Below are positions 38,879 through 51,567 of a DNA stretch of 64,000 nt, piece after piece; within the stretch, counting starts at the first letter, position 1; every line of letters starts with the position of its first letter. The notes beneath the pieces are model-generated. The model was not told where the DNA came from. It made no database searches and saw only the letters and a program-made list of their open reading frames with translations. This DNA is from Bigelowiella natans CCMP2755 (lineage: Eukaryota; Cercozoa; Chlorarachniophyceae), in contig ADNK01000910.1 of NCBI GenBank assembly GCA_000320545.1, positions 33,735 to 97,734 of the forward strand, in the 5' to 3' direction. A program made the position numbers and the translations under genes.

Positions 38879-41209
38879 GATGTTAGTATTTCCACCTTAA
38901 ATGTTCGGACGTCGGGCTCTGCGGAGAGTACGCCAACTCTCTTGAACTGGAAATCTCCAAGAGATCTGCATTTGGGATTAATCAACCAGAGTCACTAAAT
39001 AATTGATTTTGGCACGAGAACCCTCGATCTTTGTTACACTCGCAGCGTCCTCGCTCTCTCTCTCTCCTCTCTCTCTCTGTCTTTATTGTTTACCTGGAGC
39101 AAGCTAGTCTGCAAGTGAGATTTGGGTGTTGCACCTATGGGCATCACGAGAGACGTTAAGCAGTCGGGGACTCGTGCGAAAAAGTACGCAACATAATGCT
39201 GTTGCCATACAAGCAAACTCTGTAAAAAAGGCCGTCGGTCTCTGTGTAGCATGCAACTCAATACACTACCCTCCAGCATCCGCTAAAAATGATGCTGCCC
39301 CCTGCGTCTTCAACGCGCTTGCGTTCCTACCATAGAGGAGTGACATTCCTTAAAGAGACGTTTTTTGAACAGTTTCTTGACGACATACCAAGGGGAGGTC
39401 TGGTTTATGATCGGTCGACAGTCTAATTGAATCATCGTCGCGCCCAAGCACAGCTCGGGAATCCCCCTGCAATTTAGTTCCACTTTGAGGACCACGGCAT
39501 ATTTGTGTCGAGAGACAGATATTACAATTCATCATCATCGGCATATTATGTTCTCTCTTCTGAATTGCTACCACGTTGGCCACGATGAGGTCAGTTCCAA
39601 CCACTACAACGCAGCATGCAGTGGTCCCGTCTATCCAGCCTTCTCTGATCCCCCCAGGGCCACCCAACCCAACACCAAAATTTCCTGAAAAATCAAGAAG
39701 ATCAAGATTGCACAACACCGCAATCGCAAAATATGACTGACGACTGAAGAACCAAAAATGGTGTATCTTATCGATTATTTTGATTCCCACCTATGCTTCC
39801 TGGGCTACTGTGCTCACGAGCCATCTCGAGAAACTCCCTCTCTATTTGCGCATAAGTATCCGAAAGCGCTGTCGCGAGAGCTTTGGCATTGACACCTAAA
39901 GCATAGAAAATGAATTGATACTATCCGATAACTGGCGCATACAATTATGAGAGAGAGGGATGGCCACCGTATTTACCGTCAACAGAGTCTCGCAAAGCTC
40001 TTTTTGTTTTCGCACTATTTTTGAAAAGTTCCGCAATTTTTTTGCTGGCAAAGGCAGCGGCCTTAGATCCTAGAATAGGAGGGATACGACGGGCAAGTCA
40101 CGTCAACAAGAAAAAGAGCAGAAAGGACAGAGATGAAACTATATTTACCTCCGTGACCATCGAAGACACCCGCGAATGCACACTGGCGATAGCCTTCATT
40201 TGTCGAATGAAGTAAAGGCACCAATGTGTATCTATCTTCCATATGCTGACGCAAGCCTATCAATAGATCGCGGGAGTGTTGGGAAAAGATACTCAACAAT
40301 TACAGCGTTCATAAAGTAAATAGAAGTTAAAAGACCTTTTTCTTCATGAACGCCCATTCCCAAAGGGCCGAGCCTTGCTTCCTCAGCACGAGCACGCAAT
40401 ATCCGCGGCGGAAGCCTCCTTCCCCCTTCGCCTAAAAAGCCAACTTTCTTCTTGCTAGTACTAGGATATGGTCTCCCCATTTCTTCTAGCCTCCGTCGTC
40501 TTTTTTTCCTGCGAGATTCCCTTTCGAACTGCCGTTGCGTCATCTCGGCCATGGATTTCACACGGAATCTGCTGCTACTGCTACTACTCCTACTGTCTAC
40601 ACTCCCACTACTCATCTCATCTTCGTGAGAAGCTATCAGCATTCTCCTTTTCTTCTCGCGCTTCAAGCGTTGCTTTCGCTTTTTTCCATGCCGGTCGTTA
40701 GTATCTGGGGACATCATTGTTCCTTTGATTCGCTTCTCATCTTTTAATCCTACTACTAGAGGTTCTACTATTTGCTTTGTATCGCATTGATCTCCATCTT
40801 TATCGGCGTCATTATCAGCAAAGCTTAAATTGCTTGATTTCACTGAACTCTTCACCTTCTTGCGTTTCATCTTCCGCTTCTTCTTCTTTTTCTTGAGCTT
40901 TTCTTCCTTCGATAACAATCGGGATTCATCACGCATCTCTTCCACTTCGTTATCACTGTCCTCGCTTACACTCTGAGCTATTCTCTTTCGCATCTCTCTT
41001 AGTTTCCTCATGCGTCGAAGCGGTGAGGTAGGCGAGTCCTCTACCGTGACCTCAACCGTATCACAGCCCCTCGTTTCCTCGAGAATCTCCCCGCTCCTCT
41101 TCGATGGGGACAGTTGCTCTATTACTCTTTTCCCACTTGTGGGGGGGTTTATCTGGGTTGGCCCATTTTCTGGGCATTCCTTTCCTCCGCTATGTTTTGC
41201 CCTCTCCAT
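38409..41209 (-). CDS. PP2C-type (PPM) protein phosphatase with lysine-rich N-terminal extension
   Basis: Metal-dependent Ser/Thr phosphatase. ATG at 41209; the first exon (to 40336) encodes about 290 residues, highly charged, with KKKKKKRKMKRKK and GKKRKQRLKREKKRR, so nuclear or nucleolar targeting is likely. The catalytic domain follows in exons 40256-40149 (GLRQHMEDRY, then FAGVFDGHGG with metal-binding Asp and Gly), about 40072-39977 (KKIAELFKN), about 39895-39795, about 39665-39580 (DGTTACCVVVV ... LIVANV), about 39470-39393 (GDSRAVLGRDDDSIRLSTDHK), about 39335-39255 (VEDAGGSIIFSGCWRV), about 38965-38895 (RSLGDFQFKRVGVLSAEPDV), about 38808-38742 (GDRFLILASDGVWDVLSDDE), about 38667-38590 and a last exon with MDNVTVVVL, stop at 38409-38411. 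All main PP2C motifs are present. The exon between GCWRV and RSLGDF is unclear. An intron carries (AT)n near 38847-38874. Confidence 0.9.
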
Positions 41210-42105
41210 AATTTCTCCGTTGAACCGGCCTCTCAACCCATTCAGTTTGGCAAACTTTGCGAGTAAGGGGAGCTTTGAAGTTTAACTTTCAATTCAGCTT
41301 TCTCACCTCTCTGGATGAAGAGGAAATCAAATTAGTTTTGCCTTTCTCATCGTACCGAACAAATTCGCGACACTCGAAGAAATTGGGCTCTAAACTAACG
41401 AAAGCAGAAGCTAACAACTCCCTTCCACATGTGAATTTCCTGAATCAATCTCAAGGGGAACAATGAGTGAAACCTTCGTGCCTACAGAAGACCACCGCTA
41501 TCATTACCTTGCGTAGCCTTTGAAGGGAGCCTGCCGTAGCTCGTTTGCTTTGTTACGATCGAGATTTGGTCAATTGAGCAGCTCGCAACTATATCCTTTT
41601 CGTATCAAAAAGGACTTCCAATTCTATTCTGCGTCTTCCAGTATATACGTCGCACATGACATTTTCCGAAATTCAGTACCCTCTCAAGAGCCCGAAAATG
41701 ATGTCTAATCTGAAACGTTGCTTTTCGCCCTTCACGTTGCCGGAATCCATTCAATGATCTTCTCCTCGGATTTTGTCGTTCTGGGCCAGATCGCAAGCTG
41801 ATCACATCCTGCGACTGCAGTTTCTCGTTGTCGTTCTCCGTTCTTGCTTTCGACAATTCATTCCGAGTTCGTGATGAAGTCTCGCGACCAAGTTTCGGCC
41901 TGATATGTTCGCATAGAACTCCTCGTCGCTCCGCCTCCGTGCTTGTGCTTGCCACAAGCAGAGAAGCGTGCACGAGCGTGGAGACCGAGGAGGATACGCT
42001 CTCTCTTTTTCCCGGTTGACCAATCGATACGGGCAGCAGCACAGCAGCTGATGATGTAGAAATCTACGTTAGAACCTTGCCATTGCTTTGAAGCCCAACA
42101 ATAGT
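41210..42105. promoter_or_regulatory. Divergent promoter interval of PP2C and glycosyltransferase genes
   Basis: Lies between two gene starts on opposite strands. No TATA box or other element can be named with confidence. A long minus-strand open frame at 41605-42042 has no ATG start and is not called. No CTAG cluster is seen here, unlike the 3' spacers. Confidence 0.4.
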
Positions 42106-43846
42106 ATGACGCAGCGTCACCGTAGCAACAGGCGAATGTGGTGCCCCTCTCCCCAATTTTGTTCGTCGTTGTTGGCTTACACGCCAAGAACCAGGCTGTT
42201 TGGGGGAGTTATGGTGTTGGCAATGATTACACTTGCGATTCTACCATTTTCTACTCACCATCACTACAGTAGCCAAAAAGTCGTCAATCACCACGAGTTG
42301 CAGAAGGCGGGTTTCATCCCTGAGAGGATACGGAAAAGCATAGAAAGCCGCGAAATGACCAATAGCAGCATCGAATTCGATTGTGTCGATGTTATCACAG
42401 GAGACCCGGCGTCATCGGTGAGCGATAGAAGAAGAAGAAGAACAGGAAGGGACTGCTCACACCGTATCGTGGTTGTCAACGACGGTCGCATCCACAATTT
42501 CAAGCGCGAGCGGCCTGCTCCTGAGGAATCCCGAGTCCGTCGCAGATTGCGTCAATGTGGTCAGCTTGAAGAGGTAATGTGGGCGACAGGCAACTGGGCG
42601 CCAGAACGGATCGATGCTCACGGAAGATGGGCATCGGAGCTACGCTGCTGGGATGGCGCCACCGGATTAACCTGGCCGAATCACGTGTGCAAGGGATGGT
42701 ATTGGCAATATGACCCGACAGCTCCTAAATCAGACCTGGCCCACTCCCTCTTTAGACGCGGCGGGATTACGTACGCTTTACCGTTTCGTCACGCATCTCC
42801 CCTCGTTTCGCTGCCAAGTCCTAGTACGCTCACACCCGTGCCGTCAAAGCATCAGCACTCCTCATCGTCACCCGCCACACCGCCCCCAGCGAGAGTCGAT
42901 CTCGCACAACTATACCGTGAGGCAGTTGAGTATGTTCGCAGTCTTCATACCCGTGCGTGTGAGGATGATGGATCCACGCCTGTGTTAGTGTACCGTGTGC
43001 ATCTTGCAGGCTGGGGCAACGAGTTATCCACGGTAATTAATGCATTCGCTCACGCAACAGCCGAAGGCCGAACGCTCATTGTAGCACACGAAGACAGGAC
43101 TACTCTCTCCTCCCTGACAAAGTATTCGCAAGCGGACATCTTGCTCCCCTCTTCATGCGAGAAGAAGGGAGGGTACGGCGGCGATGCGAAGAGCTACGAC
43201 AGAAAGACATTGCCCTCGACTCCTGCTCAAATCCCTCGACGATTCTCTCCTTTGGGGCCGCTGCGGTGGTACCAGCTCCTTTCCAAGATACTCATCCGCC
43301 CCTCTCGACGCTTGGTTGCCAGTATGCTCCGCATTATGATTGGGGAGGCGGAATCTCCTCCTTTACCTGATAATCACCACCATCATCATCCTCATCATAG
43401 TCCTGCCAGCTTCGATGAGGAGGTACTCGAGCGCATGGTAGACAAAATCGTGGGGCCGAAAGCAGACGCTAGTGATGAAGAAGGGGAATATACCTGGTGG
43501 TGGGAGAATGTCACCGTCGCACCAACCGATGAGGACGAAGACGCACAAAAGGCGGAGGAGGAGGAGGAGGAGGATATGGCGATAATGCCACATGGGTTCC
43601 CAGAGCGTTTCATAGCTGCTATTGGTCCTCACTATAATACCCGAGAAGAACATCGTAGTTATGGTGATGGCAAGCACCGAAAAGGAGCTCTGAAAGAGCA
43701 TGGTGCGCGCATTGCCGTTCATGTAAGGTTGGGCGATGCGTGTGGCTTTGGGTCAAGTTGCACTTCCAAGCAAAGACCACGCCATTGCATTCAAGAGATA
43801 CAACCATACCTCGATCTCCTCATAGAAAGGTAGTATTACCACCGTA

Positions 43847-43881
<35 letters not shown>

Positions 43882-45810
43882 GAATTTTTAGCTCTTTTCT
43901 TAATAAATATGTGGGTGTGCGTGTGCGTGTGCGCGCGCGTGTGTGCATGTGTGTGTGTCGTGTGACATCTCCTGTATCTCTTACATTTCCCTGCTGGTGT
44001 TGGTACAGGGGCATTACAAGCGGAAGTGTGTATGTGGCGACGGACTCTCAAGCGATAATAGCTTCTGTGAAATCCCTCCAGGATGAGATTCGTCATCATG
44101 CTAATCATCATCACCCTGCCCCTAGCAGCGGTATTAGCGACCGTGTGCACCTTTCAATAGGTGATGATGACGATGAAACAAAGACTGCATTCCTTCCGAA
44201 CGATCATCTTGCCGATAATGAAGATAATGGCACAAACGAGGAGGAGGAGGAGGAGGAGGAGGAGAATGGGTCTAGGGACAAAGGAAAAGGCTTTGCACCA
44301 CCACCACCACCACCATCATCGTCGTCGTCGTCGTCGTCGCTTCTGTCCTCCCAACATTCCGCCGCAGCATACAGAGGGTTTAGTTTCAGATTCCAGAGCT
44401 TTTCCAGAGATGCCTATGAAGAGGACAAGGGCGACCTCATTGAGGAGAAGGAGAGTGGAGCTGACACCTTCCTCGAAGAGGTGGCTCTTAGTTACGACGA
44501 GACCGCCTACCATCTTTTCATTTGTGCGCGCACTCACGCATCACTGCATCATCGATGGGTACAATCGGCGGTGCAGGCTGATTGGGACCTTTGTCTAGTC
44601 ATCATTCCCTGCTATGCTCGCACATTCTCATCGTGTCTTTTTCCCAAACGTCTGTCTAAGATTAGCCGTCCGGATATCCATTCGCCGAAGTATCTACTTC
44701 TCATCTCTCGTCGTTCTCCCTCCCCCCCCTTTTCTTGCCGCTGTGATATTGGTCTTTGCTACTTTCAGATTCTCGTGGAACTTGTCTTTCTTTCAACAGC
44801 CTCGACGCTCCTTGGATCCTTTTACAGGTCGCAAAAATGATAAAAGGAAGCGATAGAATAATTCGCTTATGCTCTTTCCCCGCGCCCCCCCCCCCCCCCC
44901 CCCCCTGCTGCGCTGATCCGACCGTATCTCTCCCCCCTTACAAAATACCTGTGATTGTGGAAGCAACGTGCCCCGGTTGGCTATAAATCTCGGTATAATC
45001 GAGTCGTACATATCGCTAGACTCCATGTGGTGTGTGCACTTTGGCTGCTCGCTATTCGATAGACCTTGGTGGCTCTTAGGTCAGTCAGCATCAGCGCGAT
45101 GATTACTTATCGCCGTCGTCGCACGAAAGCAAGATTTTCTTCCCATGGTTTCTTCTGTCGTTGTGCGCCGCTTCTCCTTCCGTTCAGCTATGTTTCTCTC
45201 GCTCAACCTCCGTCGTGTTCGTCTTGCAGGTGAGAACGCTTTTGCCAAAGAGCTTGGCTATGCAGCCGGAATTCAGGTGCTCCTTACTGCTGCTGCAGTA
45301 CAGCAGCTTGTGCTGATGATAAAGATATTGATAAAGATGATGATGATGATGATGATTATGATGATTATGATAGCGCATATTATAGTGTGGTACTACTCTT
45401 AGCTGTCATTGCTAAATGTTGTGATATAGTTTATATCGATTTATCATATCGATATAACTCTCCAATATCCTCTCTTACTACCCGCACCACACCCCCGACT
45501 CGCTCCTTCTCCTCCCCCCCCATCATCACCAATTAGATGTACTTCGAGTCTCACTGGACAGGGAAACCGCGAGTTGATCTCGAGAATCTGCACAGCTTCT
45601 TAGCAATTCAAACGCCACCGACATCGCTACACGAGGTAGTTGAGGAGTTCCAACGAGTAGCCGGGGACAGGTGCGACAAGGCTCGAGTGGGATTGGCAAA
45701 TTCAGCCGTTAATTGCAGGATTGATGCAGCGTCTTCAAGGAATATTCTAGTCGGAGGAGAATCGTTCAAGGGGGGGGGATTGCATGACCTCGTCCGCTGG
45801 CTGCTGAAAT

Positions 45811-45843
<33 letters not shown>

Positions 45844-46081
45844 TGAACAGCCGTGGCTGGGAAGGATGATGATGAGAGCAAGAAAAGTAATGAATGAAAA
45901 TAATAATAGTGATAATAATAATAGCGGATGATGCACAGTATTTTCTACCGCTCCAGCTGTGCAAGTTGTTTCATATGTTCAGAAGGCCAATGCAGAGTGG
46001 AAATCGAGTGTGAAAGGGCTACTATATGCCTCGCCCGACTACCCTACTACCTCTATCTTCTCGCATTCTTTCTTCATTTGA
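42106..46081 (+). CDS. Type II membrane glycosyltransferase, fucosyltransferase-like (HVRxGD motif)
   Basis: Probably Golgi-located. ATG at 42106; a short basic cytoplasmic stretch is followed by a signal anchor (VMVLAMITLAILPF, about residues 35-50) and a long lumenal part. Exon 1 ends at 43829 and contains LVYRVHLAGWGNELSTVINAFAHA and, near its end, RIAVHVRLGDACG, a donor-binding motif like the HxRxxD of GT23 and O-fucosyltransferase folds. Exon 2 starts at 44009 with GSVYVATDSQAII, then a low-complexity Glu/Pro/Ser insert and FRFQSFSRDAY, a familiar downstream element. Later exons are less certain: LSFNSLDAPW near 44790, ENAFAKELGYAAGIQ near 45232-45275, MYFESHWTGKP from 45537, and VQVVSYVQKANAEWKS with a stop at 46079-46081. 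The fold call rests on two motifs. His, Asp and Glu runs come from trinucleotide repeats. The sugar and acceptor are unknown. Confidence 0.65.
44883..44905. repeat. Poly-C run
   Basis: About twenty consecutive C residues in the 3' half of the glycosyltransferase gene, probably intronic. Homopolymer runs like this also occur at 1220-1240, 11859-11877 and 48409-48418. Confidence 0.8.
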
Positions 46082-46936
46082 GCTCGATGACAGAGCATTC
46101 GTCTGGCCACGCTAGCACGCTTTCGTCATGTGAGCGAGGTGGTAGGTGGATCTCTCTGCAGCCTTCCCCAGATATTATGCGCTCACGCACTAGCAACCTC
46201 TCAATACATGAATCCCTAGCATAGCTAGATAGCCAGATAGATAGATAGCTTCTTGCCTTTAGTAAGGGGTTTCTTTTAGATCTAGAGATAATTGACGACC
46301 TAAGAACGACAATCCTTACCTAGGACTATCTATAGCTATATCTAGCTATCTAGCTAGCTAACTATGTGCACACTTCACATGCAAGTTGTCTGGTTGTCAG
46401 AGACAAATGTGGGTTCATCAATGTCAAAAATGAAGTACGCTGATATCCCTGCGATCGACCCTAGCCCTTAATACGTCACACGTCTGGAGAGATCTCGAGA
46501 AATCTAGATTTCGCTATGTTCGTTCACATCTAATAGAGCTGCCGCGTGTACGCTAATATGATTGGCCATCGCTACGCACACTGTGAGACATACAGCACCT
46601 TGTCTAGCTCATATCACGCTCCACGTAATGTGTTATAGCGTACTCTAATCTAAGCTAATGTGCGCTGATTAGGCGCTGTACGTATATGAGTATGTGCACA
46701 GACAAGTAATTGTAGATTGATATTATTATTTGAAAAATTAAGCAATCGCCAGCTTTTACGGCCAAGCGGCGTATATCAATCTATACATCAGTAGATTGAC
46801 TGACGACCTGCTAGATCACGCATGTCATTGTCACTCGAACAAGGAAGAAGCTATGAATAGCGATTATAAGCAATGGATTTATTGCCCGACGCTACTTCCA
46901 TTCCCCGTTACATCCCAGACCTCGCTACATGAGCCA
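46082..46936. other. CTAG-rich convergent spacer
   Basis: No exon seen. About a dozen CTAG sites occur, densest at 46213-46350 with a chained CTAGCTATCTAGCTAGC. Flanked by the 3' ends of the glycosyltransferase and protease genes. Confidence 0.6.
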
Positions 46937-48889
46937 TCATACACGAGACGGTGCATCATTTCTCCGTAGATTCTTCTGTTCGAGCTGCCCCTGATTCATG
47001 CTGCTTTTGCTCCTGGTGTAGCTCCTCGAAAGGCGGTGTCCGCCCCCCTGCTTCAAGTCGTCGTGCACCAGGAATACATGTGTAGCATCGGCAGCAGGCA
47101 CGGTCGAGGACCGGGATGGAGGGTCAGCTCGGGACTTGATATCGCTCACGAGGTGTGCGTTGTTGTGGGGCTGTCGAGCGCGGGTGTACGTGCGGTCATC
47201 CGCCCAGTTCTTCGAGCCGTTCCCCCCGTTGTAGCAGAGGTAGAGGCACCCGCCTATGATGATGCTTCCCGCACAGATGCCAATGATCACCGCGATCTGG
47301 ATCGCCAGCTTCTCGTCGTCCGAAGGCTCGGCCTTGGTCGGCCGGAGAGGCGTTTGACCTCCATCGCTGCTAGTGGACAGCGAGGTCAGGGAGGGCTCAC
47401 CGTATTTCGCGACGAAGGCGGAGCTGAAAGCGAACGTCACGAGCGCTGTCGCGTATTCCTCTGCTTGCGTCTCATCCGAGAAGACGACTGAAAAAGATAG
47501 GGTAACACTGCCGCACGCCGTAGATACGGAGACGCTGGGCGGAGGCATCGAAGGAGGAGCCACAGAGCTTAGTTCTGACAAACAATATGCGCAAACATGG
47601 TGAATCATATATCGTTCAACTCTCCATCCTTCCTTCTGCAGCAAAGTTAAGTAAGTGTAAACTCAAGAAACTGGCATTAAAACGTGCCAAGATCGCTCTG
47701 ATGACGTCCAAAACCAGCGTTGAGCATGGTCTTGAGACGTTCACGGCATCTATACAAAACGCGAAATAGTATTTGACGTTCGGAGTAGCATGTTCTTCTT
47801 TTTCTTTTTCTGAATAAGTAAGTTGGCTGGGTGTCGTGGCAGATATGAATCTGCTGTGGAAGTGCCCAAAATCTCTATGGCCGACCTTCCTCCGCATCTT
47901 CCCTGAGCGCATCTGTGGAGATTGAGTCGCACGACAGCTCGCTCAAAAGCAGGCTTCCTACCACAGCTATCGTCGTTCCGGATGATGACTCTGAGAATGT
48001 ATCATGAGAATAGAACAATGGACCTGCTGCTGCTGCTACTGCTGGTTAGCATGATGACTTCAGATTATGGTGTTTTGAGCTGTGTGTAACGTTAATAAGA
48101 AGTATATGCTCGTTGGTTTGTTAGAATTCTAAGAAAATGATTCCTTAAAAAAGTACTAAAAATGCGGGATGGTGGTGGTGGTGGTGGTGATGATGATGAT
48201 GAGAATCCATATATCCGTCCCTGTGTCTGACATTGCAGAATCGTACAAGGAAGGATATGTGGGAGCTGCGTCTGCGCTGCTGCTGTCGTCGTCGTTCATG
48301 CCTCATCACCACTCACAACTTGTTCAGAGCTATCTGCTGCACGATGTGAATATGATGACACAGTCTCTGATTACCTTGTACTGTCGGCGAGGATGTAGCT
48401 GCCGCGGGGGGGGGGGGAGACGGCTCCTCGCCCTCGTTCAGAGAGGCCACCGTCCCCACCATAAACGCATTTCCATCAGTCGTGAAACATGCGCTATCAG
48501 GTGTGGACACAACGCCCCATATGTATCTTACTTGGCCATGGTTCCACGATATAGGCACCCTCATCTCGGCACGATATCTGATAGATGATGATGATGATGA
48601 TGATGACGATGACGATGATGATGACGATGATGATGATGGTGATGCATGATGCATGATAGTAGCGAAGGTTGGCTCGCACGTATGTCGAGAGAAAAGGTTA
48701 TCGAATGGGCAAGTGACGGGAACGGGTAAATCATCTGTTGTTGGTGTCTATTTTCTGAGTATATATAATGCGATGTGGCAGCGGCCTGCATAATGTATCC
48801 ATGGGAGCTGTCAGTCAGGTCCTTAATGTTTCATTCATCTGTGCGTGTACTACTCACTACTACAACTATGACAACTACCACTACTACTT

Positions 48890-48925
<36 letters not shown>

Positions 48926-51567
48926 GACCTACTCACGTTTGCATGGTAGCAATGCTCGGCGTTTCGAGTCTCCCCAGTAGCAGACTTCCATTGTTTATTT
49001 CCGATGAAGAGGAGGAGGAGGAGGAGGAGGAGGAGGAGGGGGATGAGGGAGGCAGAGCAGCAGCCGGTGTCGCCAGAAAGTGCACCTCTGCCTCAGAGCT
49101 CCTCACGCCAACGTTTATCAGCGTTAATCGAACGAGAAACCCATCGGCTGTCGTGGATATCACCTCGGAGAATGACAGTTCATCCTCAGCGCCCGCTGCT
49201 GGCACGGCAGCAACACCTGACATTGGAATGGCGCCCTCCCCCTCCCCGTCGTCATTCTGCGTGTATAGATCGAAGACGTCGGCGGCGTAGCGCTTGATTT
49301 GACAATGCGGTTGGGGGGTGGGCCATGAGGTGTTGGTGCGGGAGGGAATTCCGAGGCGGTCCGCTATTATCGAGGCGAAGGTTGGTGAGATCTTCAAACC
49401 CCAGCTCCAGCAGCCCGAGTATCGGTGCTGGAAGAAGAAACACGAGGAGGAGGAGAAGAAAGGATGATCATGATCATGATGATGATGGCGATAGGCCGTT
49501 CACGGTGATGATAGCGGTGCTACTAAATGCTAAAGCAGCAGCAGCTGCAACGAGAAAACAGGGGAGCGAGATGACGGCTGTGTCTAAGAACGAATGGATG
49601 ATATGACGGGGAATGCTGATGATGATGATCACGATAATGATGATGCAGGTGAAGCAGTCTCTCGACGGAGGAACATTGGACTGTGGCATGACAAAAATCA
49701 ATCACCGTGAGAATTGCTCGCACCACGCCGCTCTCTGGAGAGTATCTGTTGATGATCATGAAGGGGGAAGGTTGCTTTAGATTTAGGGTGCTCAGGAGAA
49801 GTGATGCTGACGATGATGATGATGACATTGGGGGACAAGAGGCATTGGTGTGGCCGTAAGCCGCCTACAGCATTTTGACGACGACGACGACCACAACTTC
49901 ACCCACTCCTCACTACTACATCGGTGCGCCACTCTCTCCCGCCCATGTGAAGCTCGGATCAGCTGCTTGAAGCTGGTACTGAAACTCGGTCAAGGACTTG
50001 TCACGCGAGTATTGATTGAGGAAATGCTGCGGAAACAATTCCCCCAAAGACTCCTGAGGACCAGGATATCCGCTAATTCGTGCTGTGATAGTGCTCTCTC
50101 TATCACCTGCTCTTTCTGCATCATCCTCATCATGGATATAGTTATTGTTGGAATAATCAATGGAGAAACTGCCCCCCAATCCAACCCTATCTGTGCCGCA
50201 TATCTGAAGCAGAAAGGTAGGCATTGAGCGTGCAAGTTAGTAGTGATAGTGGAGATAGTAATAATAATAATAAGAATAATAATAATAATAGTAGTAGTAG
50301 TAGGAGGCAAGAATAATATTAATGGTAGGAGGCGGTTGCACGAAAGGACAGATAAAGATGCGTCCCCTCGAACATACTACCAGCTACAACGAGCAGGGTG
50401 ACAATATGAGGCGCGGTGAGGGTACTTACAGCATCTTCTGCTGCTATTATCCCTTATTATATATGATGTGCTACTACCTGAATATCGTAACGATAGTCGA
50501 CCTTTTGCTCCTGGCAGCTTTCTCCGACCGTTTCTTCATGGAACTCGGAAAGATACGCGCACGAGTTGAGAAGCATAGTGCCAAGATGAGCGAAATCGGT
50601 CTCGTTCGAGTGCACGCCGTACCCGCAGTTTACCCTTACCTCTGCTGCGGGGCCCTTGCACTTATCATACGTACAGTGCCGAGCGGTCAGAATGTGGTGC
50701 GGCCCGACTCGTGCGCCGCTGCATATGAATTTCGATCCTGGTGGTGGGTTGAGTAGGGGAAAGTAGGAGGGAAATGTGCTGGAATCAACTTCATCGACTT
50801 TCTTCTGAACAGGGGTATTTATCAAGGGGAGACAGACGAAACAGCAGCAGCCCCTCCCACCCCCCACCCTCGTTTCAGCTACGATTCCTCCTGATCAACT
50901 AGTCATATCTGTTTGTTCGTTGTTCTTTTCCATGCCTTCTACATAAATACGCCATCGCTCTGTTCTTACCGTCTCGATACGTGACAAATAGCTTGCAAAC
51001 GTTCTGGTTGAGGCCTTCCCAGGGCCTGGCCACCTTTACGAATTCCTCCTCAGGTATTGTCCGGGGATGAAGCTCAAACGCGCACTCATCAGAGTCTCCT
51101 AGATCGGGATTTTGCTCTTCTGGGTTTTCCTTGAAGTTTCTCGGTTGGATGGTTGGAGCAAATTGCTTGGAGAACTGCCTGTAGTCGATCTCGTATGTGA
51201 TTTCACCAGCAGCTGCTGCAGAATTTGCAGTGACTTTCGTCGAAAGTAGCTTCGGTAACGAATTTAAAGACTTCTTGCGGCTGTAGAGGGATGCCACATC
51301 AAGACGCGTTGGGTTTAGTCCGTCGTTTTGGTTAAGTTTCTCTTGGGAAGTAGAAGCAAAGCTTTCCAGCCCCGTTTGTTGACGATGGTGGTGGTGGTGG
51401 TGGTGGTAGTGGTGAGAGTGGTGATGGTGCTGCCACTGCGATTCCGATATACTCTCATCAGGATCCCTATCCAACTCTTTTCTTAATCTCTCCGTTGTTG
51501 TCCATGTAGTAAATACAAGCGACCTACAAAGAATGAGAAACAGACAGGCTGCCCTCGACGACACCAT
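46937..51567 (-). CDS. Secreted, membrane-anchored trypsin-like serine protease
   Basis: ATG at 51567 starts a signal peptide (AACLFLILCRSLVF), then a His-rich and polar propeptide-like region to 50970. Exon 50737-50478 carries the catalytic His in ICSGARVGPHHILTARHC (TARHC replaces the usual TAAHC) and VDYRYDIQ, a likely catalytic Asp. Exon 50203-49920 ends in WAGESGAP with the likely catalytic Ser (GESGAP for GDSGGP), continued by 49745-49706 (YSPESGVVRAILT) and 49391-48937 (ISPTFASIIADRL, the closing helix). Phases agree across these joins. A second extracellular region follows (48577-48375: FTTDGNAFMVGTVASLNEG; about 47757-47660: STLVLDVIRAILARFNASF; then STACGSVTLSFSVVFSDETQ). A transmembrane segment (IAVIIGICAGSIIIGGCLYL) and a basic cytoplasmic tail precede the stop at 46937-46939. 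A cell-surface protease is the natural reading. Some middle exons are missing from the model. Confidence 0.8.
48585..48645. repeat. (GAT)n/(GAC)n microsatellite in protease intron
   Basis: An imperfect trinucleotide tract lies immediately upstream (in gene sense) of the exon at 48577-48375. The same gene carries (ACT)n at 48890-48925, (GAG)n at 49010-49038 (coding Ser on the minus strand) and (AAT/AGT)n at 50260-50302. Confidence 0.8.

Noticed and set aside
41605-42042. Minus-strand open frame of 145 codons between PP2C and the glycosyltransferase
   Set aside because: It has no ATG start and no recognised motif, and lies in a divergent promoter interval; reading openness alone is weak evidence.
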